Source: Pseudomonas sp. Au-Pse12
Lineage (GTDB): Bacteria; Pseudomonadota; Gammaproteobacteria; Pseudomonadales; Pseudomonadaceae
Assembly (NCBI RefSeq): GCF_021341665.1
Contig: NZ_JAJTTH010000004.1
Coordinates: forward strand, 1 to 64,000
DNA length: 64,000 nucleotides
Direction: 5' to 3'
Shown: piece after piece, positions 17,921-26,875 of the stretch
Layout of the letters: each line of letters opens with the position of its first letter
Position numbering within the stretch: position 1 is the first letter of the stretch
The notes under the pieces: generated by a model
Seen by the model: the letters and a program-made list of their open reading frames with translations, nothing else
Database searches by the model: none
What the model was told of the DNA's origin: nothing
Translations under genes and position numbers: made by a program

Positions 17921-19303
17921 ATGCGTTGTCTGTTATTCGCCTGCCTGTTGCTGGGCAGTGCACAAGGATGGGCCCTGGATCGCTTCCAGGTCGAAGGCTA
18001 CACCCTGCCCAACGGCTTGCAGCTGCTGCTCAAGCCGGGCAGCGAACGCGGCCACGTGGCGATCCGTCTGGTGGTGGGGGTGGGCCTGGACGACTTCGCC
18101 TGCGCCGACAAGGAACTGCCGCACCTGCTGGAGCACCTGCTGTTCAGCGGCGTGGACGACAGCGGCGAAGGCGGCCTGGAAGAGCGCATGCAGGCCCTGG
18201 GCGGGGAGTGGAATGCCTACACCAGCAATGCCGACACCACCTTCGTCATCGAGGCGCCAGCGCGCAACCAGCGCAAGGTCCTGGACCTCTTGCTGTCCCT
18301 GCTGACCCATACCCGCCTGGACGACAACGCCGTGGCCGCGGCCAAGCAAGTGGTGGAGCGCGAAGGCGGCGGCCACTACTCGCACCTGCAGCGCTGGCTT
18401 GACCGCCAGGACCTTGGACACAAGGCCAGCAACCAGTTGGCGGTGGAACTGGGGCTCAAGTGCGCCGAGCGCGCTGAAGTCGACAACCTGACCCTGGCGC
18501 AGCTGGAACAGGTCCGCAAGGACTGGTACGCGCCCAACAACATGACCCTGATCGTGGTCGGCGACCTCGACCGCCTTCTGCCGGCCTACCTGGAGCGCAC
18601 CTACGGGGCCCTGAAGCCAGTGGAGCCCAGCGAACACCCCGACTTGCCGCAGATAGAGGGGGCGGCCGCCGCCGAGCGCGAACTGATCCATGGCTGGGTC
18701 GGGCAGAGCGCCCAGTTGCACTGGCTGTTCCCCGAGCCCGTGCTGGAGCAGCAGCACGACGAGACCTTCGACCTGCTCAAGGATTACCTGGACTGGGCGC
18801 TGTATCGCCAGTTGCGCCTTGAACACGAACTGTCCTACGGCCCCTGGAGCGACCGGGAGGTCTTCGGTGGCGTGGGCTTTCTCAGCCTCAATGCCGACCT
18901 TGAACGCGACAACCTGCCCCAGGCCCGGCACGTTGTGGAACAACTCAAGGCTCGGCTGCTCAAGGACGGCCTCGACCCGGCCACCTTCGCCCGCCTGAAA
19001 CAGGCCGCCATCGATCGCCAGGCCTGGGCCGTGCAGGGCAACAGCGCCCTGGCGGATTACTACTGGAGCGCCTTGGGGGACTTCGACAACGGCCGTTTCA
19101 GCGATCCGGCCAAGCGCCTGAAGGCGGTAAGCCTGGAACAGGCCAACCAGGCCCTGCGCCAATTGCTGCAGCAGCCGGGTTACCTGCGCATCGAAAAGCC
19201 GCTGCTCAGTGATGAACAGGCGTTGTGGCTGATCAGCGGCCTGCTGGCCCTGGTCCTGCTCGGCGGTTTCGGCGTTTACCGGCTGCGCCGCCGAGCGCAC
19301 TGA
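17921..19303 (+). CDS. Membrane-anchored M16 family zinc peptidase
   Basis: A 460-residue protein with a signal peptide (cut after GWA, about residue 18) and a C-terminal membrane helix followed by YRLRRRAH. The inverted zinc motif HLLEH is near residue 67, with the third ligand glutamate about 74-76 residues later in VVEREGG, so the active site is complete. It has one active and one inactive M16 half, the usual PqqL/YmxG-type size. It should sit in the periplasm, anchored in the inner membrane. The ATG at 17921 has TAAGGAA upstream; earlier frames read into the preceding gene. Substrate unknown. Confidence 0.85.
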   Translation: MRCLLFACLLLGSAQGWALDRFQVEGYTLPNGLQLLLKPGSERGHVAIRLVVGVGLDDFACADKELPHLLEHLLFSGVDDSGEGGLEERMQALGGEWNAYTSNADTTFVIEAPARNQRKVLDLLLSLLTHTRLDDNAVAAAKQVVEREGGGHYSHLQRWLDRQDLGHKASNQLAVELGLKCAERAEVDNLTLAQLEQVRKDWYAPNNMTLIVVGDLDRLLPAYLERTYGALKPVEPSEHPDLPQIEGAAAAERELIHGWVGQSAQLHWLFPEPVLEQQHDETFDLLKDYLDWALYRQLRLEHELSYGPWSDREVFGGVGFLSLNADLERDNLPQARHVVEQLKARLLKDGLDPATFARLKQAAIDRQAWAVQGNSALADYYWSALGDFDNGRFSDPAKRLKAVSLEQANQALRQLLQQPGYLRIEKPLLSDEQALWLISGLLALVLLGGFGVYRLRRRAH

Positions 19304-19304
19304 G

Positions 19305-19336
19305 CCGTGGCGAGGGAGCTTGCTCCCTCGCCACGG
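19305..19336. repeat. REP-type palindrome
   Basis: A perfect 15-base-pair inverted repeat (CCGTGGCGAGGGAGC, 19305-19319, with 19322-19336) around TT. The centre GAGCTTGCTC is the core of a repeat common in fluorescent pseudomonads. It directly follows the M16 stop codon and may serve as its terminator. Confidence 0.75.
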
Positions 19337-19393
19337 ACAGCCACCGACGTTATCCTGTCGCGGTTTTTCCTGCCCTGACTGTGATCCCCCCCG

Positions 19394-20437
19394 ATGCCGA
19401 ACCTGAACCACTCTATCCAGCGCATTCTCGAACTGATGAAGCGCTATCCAGGGATCATCGCGCTCGGCGGTTTCATTTCCGGGGTCAGCAGCTTCATCCT
19501 GGTGGACCGGCAACAGAGCCTGGCCTCGTGGATCGCCGTGATCCTGCTGGTGAGCTGGGTCTGGCTGATGCTGGAAAACAGCCTGACCCAACTGTTCACC
19601 AAGGTCTTCAAGCGCGAGATCCCGCAGCCCCTGCTGCGCTACGCCACGCAGATGATCCACCAGGAAAGCCTGTTCTTCGTCCTGCCGTTTTTCTTCATCA
19701 CCACCCGTTGGAACAGCGGCCAACTGGTGTTCACCGGCCTGCTCGGCGCCGCGGCGCTGATTTCCATCACCGACCCGCTGTACTACAAATGGCTGGCGCC
19801 GCGCCGCTGGCTGTTCCTGGCGCTGCATACCCTGACCCTGTTCGCCGCCTTGCTCACGGCCTTGCCGCTGATCCTGCACCTGACCACCGCGCAGAGCTTC
19901 AAGCTGGCCCTGGGCACCGCCATGCTCCTGTCCTTTCCAAGCCTGGCCTCGATCCTGCCGATCCGCGGCCTGCGCAGCGCCCTGACCGTCCTGGCCATTA
20001 CCCTGGCCATCGGCAGCACCGGCTGGCTGTTGCGCTCCTGGGTGCCCCCGGCCACGTTGTGGCTGACCGAGGACGCCATCAGCACCCAGCTCCAGGGTCG
20101 TACCCCGGGCGCCAGCCTGGAACAGGTCAGCACCAGCCAGGTGCGCAACAACGGCCTGTACGCCTACACCGCGATCAACGCCCCCCGAGGCCTGGACGAG
20201 CGCATCTACCACGTCTGGCAATTCAACGGCAGCGAAGTGGACCGCATCGCCCTGGATATCCACGGCGGGCGCAAGGAGGGCTACCGCGCCTGGTCCTACA
20301 AACAGAACTTTCCCGCCAACCCGGCGGGCGACTGGCAAGTGCGGGTGGTCACCGAGGACGGTCAAGTGATCGGCGTGCTGCGCTTCGAGATCACCGCTCC
20401 AGATCAAGACACGGCCAGGCCCGGCGAGGCAAAGTAG
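19394..20437 (+). CDS. DUF5924/DUF2914 membrane protein
   Basis: A 347-residue protein with about six to eight hydrophobic helices in residues 20-235 and a soluble C-terminal domain of about 100 residues. The C-terminal part (YHVWQFNGSEVDRIALDIHG ... GDWQVRVVTEDGQVIG) matches the DUF2914 pattern, a small beta domain found at the ends of envelope proteins; the membrane part fits DUF5924. Function unknown. It lies 55 bases before the lipid-transport operon on the same strand but I see no proof of cotranscription. Confidence 0.75.
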   Translation: MPNLNHSIQRILELMKRYPGIIALGGFISGVSSFILVDRQQSLASWIAVILLVSWVWLMLENSLTQLFTKVFKREIPQPLLRYATQMIHQESLFFVLPFFFITTRWNSGQLVFTGLLGAAALISITDPLYYKWLAPRRWLFLALHTLTLFAALLTALPLILHLTTAQSFKLALGTAMLLSFPSLASILPIRGLRSALTVLAITLAIGSTGWLLRSWVPPATLWLTEDAISTQLQGRTPGASLEQVSTSQVRNNGLYAYTAINAPRGLDERIYHVWQFNGSEVDRIALDIHGGRKEGYRAWSYKQNFPANPAGDWQVRVVTEDGQVIGVLRFEITAPDQDTARPGEAK

Positions 20438-20491
20438 ACGGGATCGTGCTATTACGTAGCACTGCGAAATGGCCACACAAGCTTGGAGCTT

Positions 20492-21640
20492 ATGACTAGC
20501 AGCGTGACGCCCGGCACCGCACAACTGGACCTTGCCCACTCCCCGGCGCAATTGCGCATCGGTGGCGACTGGACGCTGGCGCACTACAGCGACCTCAAGC
20601 GCCTCAGCCAATCCCTGGTGGGCCGTTACGACGGCAGCACTCACATCGACCTCAACGGCCTTGGCGCCCTGGACACCGCCGGCGCCTCGTTGCTGGTGGA
20701 ACTGCTCGGCGCCGAACGCCTGGGCCAGTCCGCGGAACACCCCGATTGCACCCTGTCCGCCGCCGACCGCGCGCTGCTGCACACGGTCTACACCTCGCTC
20801 AACGACTTCTGCGTGCCGGTCAAGGAACCGGAAGTCTCGGTCAGCGTGCAACTGCTCTCGCGCATTGGCAGCGCGGTCTACACCGTCTGGCAGGACACCC
20901 TGAAGGTCCTGGGCTTTATCGGCCTGATCCTCGAAACCCTGGCCCGCGGCCTGCTGCGCCCCAAGCGCTGGCGCATCACCCCGGTGGTGGCGCACATCGA
21001 ACAGACTGGTCTCGACGCGGCGCCCATCGTGGCCTTGCTGACCTTCCTGGTGGGCGCGGTGGTGGCCTTTCTCGGGGCCACGGTGCTGGCCAATTTCGGC
21101 GCCAGCATCTTCACCGTGGACCTGGTGGCGTTTTCCTTCCTGCGGGAATTCGGTGTACTGCTCACCGCGATTCTCATGGCCGGACGCACCGCCAGTGCCT
21201 TCACCGCGCAGATCGGCTCGATGAAGGCCAACGAAGAAATCGACGCAATCCGCACCCTGGGCCTGGACCCGGTGGAGCTGCTGGTGCTGCCCCGGGTTCT
21301 GGCGTTGCTGGTGTCACTGCCGATGCTGACCTTCCTGGCGATGCTCTCCGGGATCGTCGGCGGCGCGGTGGTCTGCGCCCTGTCCCTGGACATCTCGCCG
21401 GCGATGTTCCTGTCACTGCTGCATTCGGACATCGGCGTGAAACACTTTCTGCTGGGCCTGGTGAAAGCGCCGATCTTCGCCTTCCTGATCGCCGCCATCG
21501 GCTGCCTGGAAGGCTTCAAGGTCAGTGGCAGCGCCGAGTCGGTGGGCGCTCACACCACCTCCAGCGTGGTCCAGTCGATCTTCGTGGTGATCGTCATCGA
21601 CGCCGTGGCCGCGCTGTTCTTCATGGAGATGGGCTGGTGA
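20492..21640 (+). CDS. MlaE-type ABC permease with fused N-terminal STAS domain
   Basis: A 382-residue inner-membrane permease of the MCE transport family. Residues about 10-95 form a STAS domain (THIDLNGLGALDTAGASLLV), and residues 130-380 form the MlaE permease (ETGLDAAPIV-like start, FGASIFTVDLVAF, MAGRTASAFTAQIGSMKANEEIDAI). In E. coli the STAS part is a separate protein, MlaB; here it is fused. The ATG at 20492 follows GGAG with correct spacing. First gene of a four-gene operon with overlaps throughout, probably moving phospholipid between the membranes. Confidence 0.9.
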   Translation: MTSSVTPGTAQLDLAHSPAQLRIGGDWTLAHYSDLKRLSQSLVGRYDGSTHIDLNGLGALDTAGASLLVELLGAERLGQSAEHPDCTLSAADRALLHTVYTSLNDFCVPVKEPEVSVSVQLLSRIGSAVYTVWQDTLKVLGFIGLILETLARGLLRPKRWRITPVVAHIEQTGLDAAPIVALLTFLVGAVVAFLGATVLANFGASIFTVDLVAFSFLREFGVLLTAILMAGRTASAFTAQIGSMKANEEIDAIRTLGLDPVELLVLPRVLALLVSLPMLTFLAMLSGIVGGAVVCALSLDISPAMFLSLLHSDIGVKHFLLGLVKAPIFAFLIAAIGCLEGFKVSGSAESVGAHTTSSVVQSIFVVIVIDAVAALFFMEMGW

Positions 21641-22440
21641 GCCGCCCGCCACGCGCGCCTGCCGAGGCGGTGATCGAGGTGCGCGGCCTGTGCAACCGCT
21701 TCGGCAAGCAGAGCGTGCACGAGAACCTCGACCTGGACGTGTACAAGGGCGAGATCCTCGGCGTGGTCGGCGGCTCGGGCAGCGGCAAGTCGGTGCTGTT
21801 GCGCAGCATCGTCGGCCTGCGCCAGCCCAGCGAGGGCTCGGTGCGGGTCTTTGGCCAGGATCTGCCGAGCCTGCCGGAACAACAGCGCTCGCTGATCGAG
21901 CGGCGCTTCGGCGTGCTGTTCCAGAAGGGCGCGCTGTTCACCTCGCTGACCGTGACCGAGAACGTCGCCCTGCCGCTGATCGAACATGCCGGGCTGTCCC
22001 GCGCCGATGCCGAGCACCTGGCAGCGGTCAAGCTGGCGTTGGCCGGGCTGCCGCTGTCGGCGGCGGACAAATACCCAGCCTCGCTGTCCGGCGGCATGAT
22101 CAAGCGTGCCGCCCTGGCCCGGGCCCTGGCCCTGGACCCGGACATCCTGTTTCTCGACGAACCCACCGCCGGCCTCGATCCGGTGGGCGCCGCTGCCTTC
22201 GACCAGTTGATCCTGACCCTGCGCGATGCCCTGGGCCTGAGCGTGTTCCTGGTCACCCACGACCTGGACACCCTCTACACCATCACCGACCGAGTGGCGG
22301 TGCTGGCGCAGAAAAAGGTGCTGGTGGCAGACGCCATCGATATCGTCGCCGAGACCGACGACGAGTGGATCCACCAGTACTTCCATGGCCCTCGCGGCCG
22401 CGCGGCCTACCAGGCCGCTACACAGACCAACGAGGGATGA
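21637..22440 (+). CDS. MCE-system ABC ATPase (MlaF type)
   Basis: A 267-residue ATPase. Walker A GGSGSGKSVLLRSIVG, signature LSGGMIKRAALARALAL and Walker B DPDILFLDEPTAGLDPVGA are complete; the SGGM form is typical of MlaF-like ATPases. The GTG start overlaps the permease stop by four bases (GTGA), so they are translationally coupled. It powers the permease and MCE protein encoded on either side. Confidence 0.92.
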   Translation: MSRPPRAPAEAVIEVRGLCNRFGKQSVHENLDLDVYKGEILGVVGGSGSGKSVLLRSIVGLRQPSEGSVRVFGQDLPSLPEQQRSLIERRFGVLFQKGALFTSLTVTENVALPLIEHAGLSRADAEHLAAVKLALAGLPLSAADKYPASLSGGMIKRAALARALALDPDILFLDEPTAGLDPVGAAAFDQLILTLRDALGLSVFLVTHDLDTLYTITDRVAVLAQKKVLVADAIDIVAETDDEWIHQYFHGPRGRAAYQAATQTNEG

Positions 22441-22441
22441 C

Positions 22442-23380
22442 ATGGAAACCCGAGCCCATCATGTACTGATCGGCCTGTTCACCGTGATCGTGGTGGCCGG
22501 CGCCTTGCTGTTCGGCCTGTGGCTGGCCAAGTCCAGCGTCGACAGCGCCTTCCAGGACTACCAGATCGTCTTCAACGAGGCGGTCAGCGGCCTGTCCAAG
22601 GGCAGTGCCGTGCAATACAGCGGGATCAAGGTCGGCGATGTGGTCAACCTGCGCCTGGACCCCAAGGACCCGCGCCGGGTGCTGGCGCAGATCCGCCTGG
22701 GCAGTGAGACGCCGATCAAGGAAGACACCCAGGCCAAGCTGGCCCTGACCGGCATCACCGGCACCTCGATCATCCAGCTCAGCGGTGGCACGCCGCAAAG
22801 CCCGCCCCTCAAGGGCAAGGATGGCCACCTGCCGACCATCATCGCCTCGCCATCGCCCATCGCCCGCCTGCTGAACAACAGCAACGACCTGATGACCGGG
22901 GTCAACCTGCTGCTGCACAACGCCAACCGCATGTTCTCCCCGGACAACGTGGAACGGGTCAGCAACACCCTGGACAACCTGCAGAAAACCTCGGCGAGCA
23001 TCGCCGGGCAACGTGATGACCTGCGCCAGCTGATGCAGCAACTGGGCACCATCAGCAAGCAGACCAGCGCCATGCTGGAACAGACCACCGCGCTGATGCG
23101 CAACGCCAACGGCCTGCTCAGCGACCAGGGCAAGCAGATGGTCGGCAGCGCGGCACAGGCCATGCGCTCGCTGGAGCAGAGCAGCGCCACCCTGAACAAG
23201 CTGCTGAGCGACAATCAGGACTCGCTGAACAACGGCATGCAGGGCCTCAATGGCCTGGCGCCAGCGGTGCGCGAACTGCGTGAAACCCTGAGCTCGCTGC
23301 GGGCCATCACCCGCCGCCTGGAAGCCAACCCCGGCGGTTACTTGCTGGGTAACGAGAAGAACAAGGAGTTCACGCCATGA
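22442..23380 (+). CDS. MCE domain substrate-binding protein (MlaD family)
   Basis: A 312-residue protein with one N-terminal membrane anchor (IGLFTVIVVAGALLFGLWLA) and an MCE domain at about residues 40-120 (FNEAVSGLSKGSAVQYSGIKVG). The rest is a long helical region with heptad-like NSN/QT repeats, which could form a tunnel or needle across the periplasm, as known for longer MCE proteins. It starts one base after the ATPase stop codon and its end overlaps the next gene by four bases. Confidence 0.9.
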   Translation: METRAHHVLIGLFTVIVVAGALLFGLWLAKSSVDSAFQDYQIVFNEAVSGLSKGSAVQYSGIKVGDVVNLRLDPKDPRRVLAQIRLGSETPIKEDTQAKLALTGITGTSIIQLSGGTPQSPPLKGKDGHLPTIIASPSPIARLLNNSNDLMTGVNLLLHNANRMFSPDNVERVSNTLDNLQKTSASIAGQRDDLRQLMQQLGTISKQTSAMLEQTTALMRNANGLLSDQGKQMVGSAAQAMRSLEQSSATLNKLLSDNQDSLNNGMQGLNGLAPAVRELRETLSSLRAITRRLEANPGGYLLGNEKNKEFTP

Positions 23381-24006
23381 AGCGTGCCTATCGCCCGTTT
23401 GCCCCCTTGGCCTTGAGTGCCGCCCTGGCCCTGACCAGCGCCTGCTCGATCCTGCCCAAGGGCGAGCCGCTGGACACCTATCGGCTGCCAGTGGGCCAGG
23501 CCGCTGCCACGGCCCCGAGCCAGGCCCTGCCGTGGTCCTTGCAGTTGCTCAAGCCCCAGGCCAGCGATGCGCTGAACAGCGCGCGGATTGCGGTAATTCC
23601 CCAGGGCAATCTGATCAGCAGCTACAAGGCATCGCGCTGGAGCGACCCGGCCCCGATCCTGCTGCGCAACCGCCTGCTGGATGGCTTCCAGCGCGATGGC
23701 CGGGTGCAGCTGTTGAGTACCGATGACAGCAACCTGCAGACCGACCTGGCGCTGGGTGGCGACCTGCAAGCCTTCCAGACCGAATACCAGGGCAGTGCGG
23801 TCCACGTGGTGATCCGCCTGGACGCCCGGCTGATTCGGGGCAACGACCAGAAGATCCTCGCCAGCCGGCGCTTCGAAGTGCGCCAGCCGCTGGCTGAAAC
23901 CGGGGTGCCGGCGGTGGTGACGGGATTTGGCCAGGCCAGCGACACGCTGAGCCGGCAGGTGGTGGATTGGGCGGTGGGGCAGGGCAACCAGGCGTTGAAA
24001 CGCTGA
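23377..24006 (+). CDS. ABC-type transport auxiliary lipoprotein (PqiC/DUF330 family)
   Basis: A 209-residue lipoprotein. The lipobox LTSAC places the lipidated cysteine at residue 23. The family pattern follows: LDTYRLP early, then RIAVIPQGN, YKASRWSDPAPILLRNRLLDGF and repeats of beta strands. It should be the outer-membrane docking partner of the MCE complex. The ATG overlaps the MCE gene stop (ATGA). Last gene of the operon. Confidence 0.9.
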   Translation: MKRAYRPFAPLALSAALALTSACSILPKGEPLDTYRLPVGQAAATAPSQALPWSLQLLKPQASDALNSARIAVIPQGNLISSYKASRWSDPAPILLRNRLLDGFQRDGRVQLLSTDDSNLQTDLALGGDLQAFQTEYQGSAVHVVIRLDARLIRGNDQKILASRRFEVRQPLAETGVPAVVTGFGQASDTLSRQVVDWAVGQGNQALKR

Positions 24007-24009
24007 GGG

Positions 24010-24050
24010 CCGTTTCGCCGGCAAGCCGGCCCCTGCTGCGGACGGGCCGG
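24010..24050. repeat. REP-like palindrome
   Basis: GCCGGC-AA-GCCGGC (24017-24030) with the flanking TTCGCCGGCAAGCCGG form typical of pseudomonad REP sequences. It fills the short gap between two convergent genes. Confidence 0.6.
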
Positions 24051-24055
24051 TCAGC

Positions 24056-25285
24056 TCATCCAAAGAACCAGTAGCAGACACCAATCGCCGCCACCACGCC
24101 GGCGAATTCCGCCAGCAAGGCACAGCCCACGGCGTGCCGCACCCGCTGGATGCCCACCGCGCCGAAGTACACCGCCAGCACATAGAAGGTGGTTTCGGTG
24201 CTGCCCTGGATGGTCGCCGCCACCAGGGCCGGGAAGCTGTCCACACCCTCGGTCTTCATGGTCTCGATCAGCATGGCCCGGGCCGCGCTGCCGGAGAACG
24301 GCTTGACCATGGCGGTGGGCAGGGCATCGACGAAGCGCGTGTCCCAACCGGCCCATTCCACCAGGTGACGGATGCCGTCGAGGCCGAAATCCAGGGCCCC
24401 GGAAGCCCGCAGCACGCCGATGGCGCAGAGCATCGCCACCAGGTACGGCAGCAGGTTCTTGGCCACCTCGAAACCTTCCTTGGCCCCCTCGACAAAGGCC
24501 TCGTAGACCTTGACCTTGCGCAGCGCGCCAATCACCAGGAACAGCATGATCAGGCCGAACAGCGTGAGGTTGCCAAGGATCGACGACAGCGACGCCAGGG
24601 CCGTGGCCGAGAGGGTCGCCAGCAACGCCATGAAGGCGCCCAGGGCCAGGGCCCCGGGGATCAGGTAGGCCAGCACCACTGGGTCCCACAGGCGCAGGCG
24701 CTGCATCACCGCCACCGACAGCAGGCCCACCAGGGTCGAGGCGCTGGTGGCCAGGAGAATCGGCAGGAACACCAGGGTCGGGTCGGCCGCGCCTTGCTGC
24801 GCGCGGTACATGAAAATGGTCACCGGCAGCAGGGTCAGGGACGACGCATTGAGCACCAGGAACAGGATCTGCGCATTGCTCGCGGTGGTGGCGCTGGGAT
24901 TGAGCTCCTGCAGGGCGCGCATGGCCTTGAGGCCGATCGGCGTGGCAGCGTTGTCCAGGCCCAGGCCGTTGGCAGCGAAGTTCAGGGTGATCAGGCCCAG
25001 GGCCGGGTGGCCGGGCGGCACCTCCGGCATCAGGCGCTTGAACAGCGGCCCCAGGACCTTGGCCAGCCATTCGACAATCCCGGCCTTCTCGGCGATGCGC
25101 AGAAAGCCCAGCCACAGGGTCAGGGTGCCGAACAGCAGCACCATCACCTCCACCGACAGCTTGGCCATGGCGAAGATGCTTTCCACCATGGCGGCGAAGA
25201 TCCCGGCATTACCGCCCACCAGCCACTGGGCCAGGGCCGACACGGTCGCCACGACAAAGAAGCCAAGCCACAGGCCATTGAGCAT
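24056..25285 (-). CDS. Nucleoside-recognition (Gate) domain membrane protein, SpmA/SpmB-like fusion
   Basis: A 409-residue inner-membrane protein with about ten helices. Two Gate-type halves are visible. The first (about 1-190) has the SpmA-like LGLITLNFAANGLGLDNAATPIG; the second has SpmB-like KPFSGSAARAMLIETMK and STETTFYVLAVYFG. In spore formers these are two genes; many Gram-negative bacteria have this fusion. The transported ligand is unknown and a sporulation role is excluded by the host. Ends close to the convergent lipid-transport operon. Confidence 0.85.
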   Translation of the reverse strand: MLNGLWLGFFVVATVSALAQWLVGGNAGIFAAMVESIFAMAKLSVEVMVLLFGTLTLWLGFLRIAEKAGIVEWLAKVLGPLFKRLMPEVPPGHPALGLITLNFAANGLGLDNAATPIGLKAMRALQELNPSATTASNAQILFLVLNASSLTLLPVTIFMYRAQQGAADPTLVFLPILLATSASTLVGLLSVAVMQRLRLWDPVVLAYLIPGALALGAFMALLATLSATALASLSSILGNLTLFGLIMLFLVIGALRKVKVYEAFVEGAKEGFEVAKNLLPYLVAMLCAIGVLRASGALDFGLDGIRHLVEWAGWDTRFVDALPTAMVKPFSGSAARAMLIETMKTEGVDSFPALVAATIQGSTETTFYVLAVYFGAVGIQRVRHAVGCALLAEFAGVVAAIGVCYWFFG

Positions 25286-25334
25286 CGGTCATACCCCTCG
25301 AAAGATGCGGCGAATGATAGCGGGGTGGGCAGAA

Positions 25335-25360
25335 ACGACAAACCCCGGATTAACCGGGGT
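25335..25360 (-). terminator. Terminator downstream of gltP
   Basis: ACCCCGG (25342-25348) pairs with CCGGGGT (25354-25360) around a five-base loop. Read leftward it is followed by TTGTCGTTT, so it suits transcripts from gltP. Confidence 0.6.
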
Positions 25361-25368
25361 CTGTCATC

Positions 25369-25451
25369 TGTAGGTGTCGGCTGGCCGGCGAAGGCGGTCT
25401 TCAGCCATGTGAAGGGCTTGGGGCCGCTTCGCTGGCACGCCAGCGCCTACA
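25369..25451. repeat. REP doublet downstream of gltP
   Basis: The element is bounded by inverted TGTAGG (25369-25374) and CCTACA (25446-25451) and contains two inward-facing GGCTGGCCGGC / GCTGGCACGCCAGC-type stems. This is the paired-REP arrangement common in the P. fluorescens group. Confidence 0.6.
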
Positions 25452-25461
25452 CAGAGGGCGC

Positions 25462-26793
25462 TCAGCCCTTGGTGGTTTCGCCGGCTGGCAGTTGCTCTTT
25501 GCTGCGCCAGTGCGGCAGGGAGTTCCAGTAGCGCTGGCCCTTGGCGTCGTCGTACATGCCTTCCCAGCGGGAGATGACCAGTACCGCCAGGGCGTTGCCG
25601 ATCACGTTCAGGGCGGTACGCGCCATGTCCATCACACGGTCGACACCGGCGATGAAGGCCAGGCCTTCCAGAGGAATGCCAACGCTGCCCAGGGTGGCCA
25701 GCAGCACCACGAAGGACACGCCCGGAACCCCGGCAATGCCTTTGGAGGTAACCATCAGGGTCAGCACCAGCAGCAGTTGCTGGCTGATGGACAGGTCGAT
25801 GCCGTACAGCTGGGCGATGAAGATCGCCGCGATGCTCTGGTACAGGGTCGAACCGTCGAGGTTGAAGGAGTAGCCGGTGGGCACCACGAAGCTGCAGATG
25901 GCTTTCGGCGCGCCGTAGGCTTCCATCTTCTCGATCACTCGCGGCAGCACGGTTTCCGAGCTGGCGGTGGAGTAGGCGAGCACCAGCTCATCCTTGAAGA
26001 TGCGCATCAGCTTGATCACCGAGAAGCCGAACAGGCGGGCGATCAGGCCGAGGATCACGAAGGCGAAGAAGGCGATGGCCACGTACACCAGGATCACCAG
26101 CTTGGCCAATGGCAGCAGGGAGGCGAAACCGAAGTTGGCGACGGTCACCGCGATCAGTGCGAACACGCCGATAGGGGCGTAGTTCATGATCATGTGGGTG
26201 ACTTTGAACATGCTTTCCGAAACGCCCTGGAACATCTTCACCAGCGGCTCGCGCAGGTCGGACTGCAGGCTCGACAGGCCCAGGCCGAACAGCACCGAGA
26301 AGAAGATGATCGGCAGCATCTCGCCGCGGGCCATGGCCGCGAAGATGTTCGACGGGATCAGGTTGAGGATGGTCTCGATGAACGCGTGTTCATGCTGCAC
26401 CTCGGCCGCGGTGGCCTGGTACTTGGAGATGTCCACGGTGCCCAGGGTGCTCATGTCGATGCCGGCGCCCGGATGGAACAGGTTGGCCAGCAGCAGGCCG
26501 ACGACGATGGCGACGGTGGTGACGATTTCGAAGTAGATGATGGTCTTCAGGCCAATGCGGCCAAGCTTCTTGGCGTCGCCGACACCGGCAATGCCGACAA
26601 TCAGCGAGGAGATGACGATCGGGATCACGATCATCTTGATCAAGCGGATAAAGATATCGCCCGCAGGTTGCAGGACGTTGCTGATCCACCAGGCTTTTTC
26701 AGCACTGAAATGATTGAGCAGCGCGCCAATCGCAATCCCCAGGACCAGACCAATGAGGATCTGCCAGGCGAGGCTTAATTTTGCCTTCTTCAT
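25462..26793 (-). CDS. gltP: Proton/glutamate symporter
   Basis: A 443-residue member of the dicarboxylate/amino acid:cation symporter family. Diagnostic segments are present: the serine-rich AYSTASSETVLPRVIE loop, PTGYSFNLDGSTLYQSIAAIF and GVPGVSFVVLLATLG with the substrate-site MARTALNVIGN helix. Length and sequence fit GltP rather than DctA. It should import glutamate or aspartate with protons. The gene stands alone, with a hairpin in its probable 5' leader. Confidence 0.9.
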   Translation of the reverse strand: MKKAKLSLAWQILIGLVLGIAIGALLNHFSAEKAWWISNVLQPAGDIFIRLIKMIVIPIVISSLIVGIAGVGDAKKLGRIGLKTIIYFEIVTTVAIVVGLLLANLFHPGAGIDMSTLGTVDISKYQATAAEVQHEHAFIETILNLIPSNIFAAMARGEMLPIIFFSVLFGLGLSSLQSDLREPLVKMFQGVSESMFKVTHMIMNYAPIGVFALIAVTVANFGFASLLPLAKLVILVYVAIAFFAFVILGLIARLFGFSVIKLMRIFKDELVLAYSTASSETVLPRVIEKMEAYGAPKAICSFVVPTGYSFNLDGSTLYQSIAAIFIAQLYGIDLSISQQLLLVLTLMVTSKGIAGVPGVSFVVLLATLGSVGIPLEGLAFIAGVDRVMDMARTALNVIGNALAVLVISRWEGMYDDAKGQRYWNSLPHWRSKEQLPAGETTKG

Positions 26794-26820
26794 ATCATTA
26801 CCCTTACTTCAGTTGGACTC

Positions 26821-26874
26821 GGGCTGATGCGCGAACTGGAACGCTCAATGGCGGAAAAGTTTGTGCATCAGCCC
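26821..26874 (-). promoter_or_regulatory. Hairpin in the gltP upstream region
   Basis: A 17-base inverted repeat (26821-26837 with 26858-26874, two mismatches, arms beginning GGGCTGATGC) encloses 20 bases. It ends 28 bases before the gltP start codon. It could be a leader stem or a regulator site; nothing here decides between them. Confidence 0.4.
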
Positions 26875-26875
26875 C

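Noticed and set aside
17933-20995. A 1020-codon open frame on the minus strand
   Set aside because: It is antisense to the M16 peptidase, DUF5924 and permease genes, which all have clear families. Its composition (Gln/Gly/His/Ala rich) is typical of an antisense shadow in high-GC DNA.
24056-25285. Spore maturation function for the SpmA/SpmB-like gene
   Set aside because: The host is a non-sporing Pseudomonas; the family is widespread as membrane proteins of unknown ligand.
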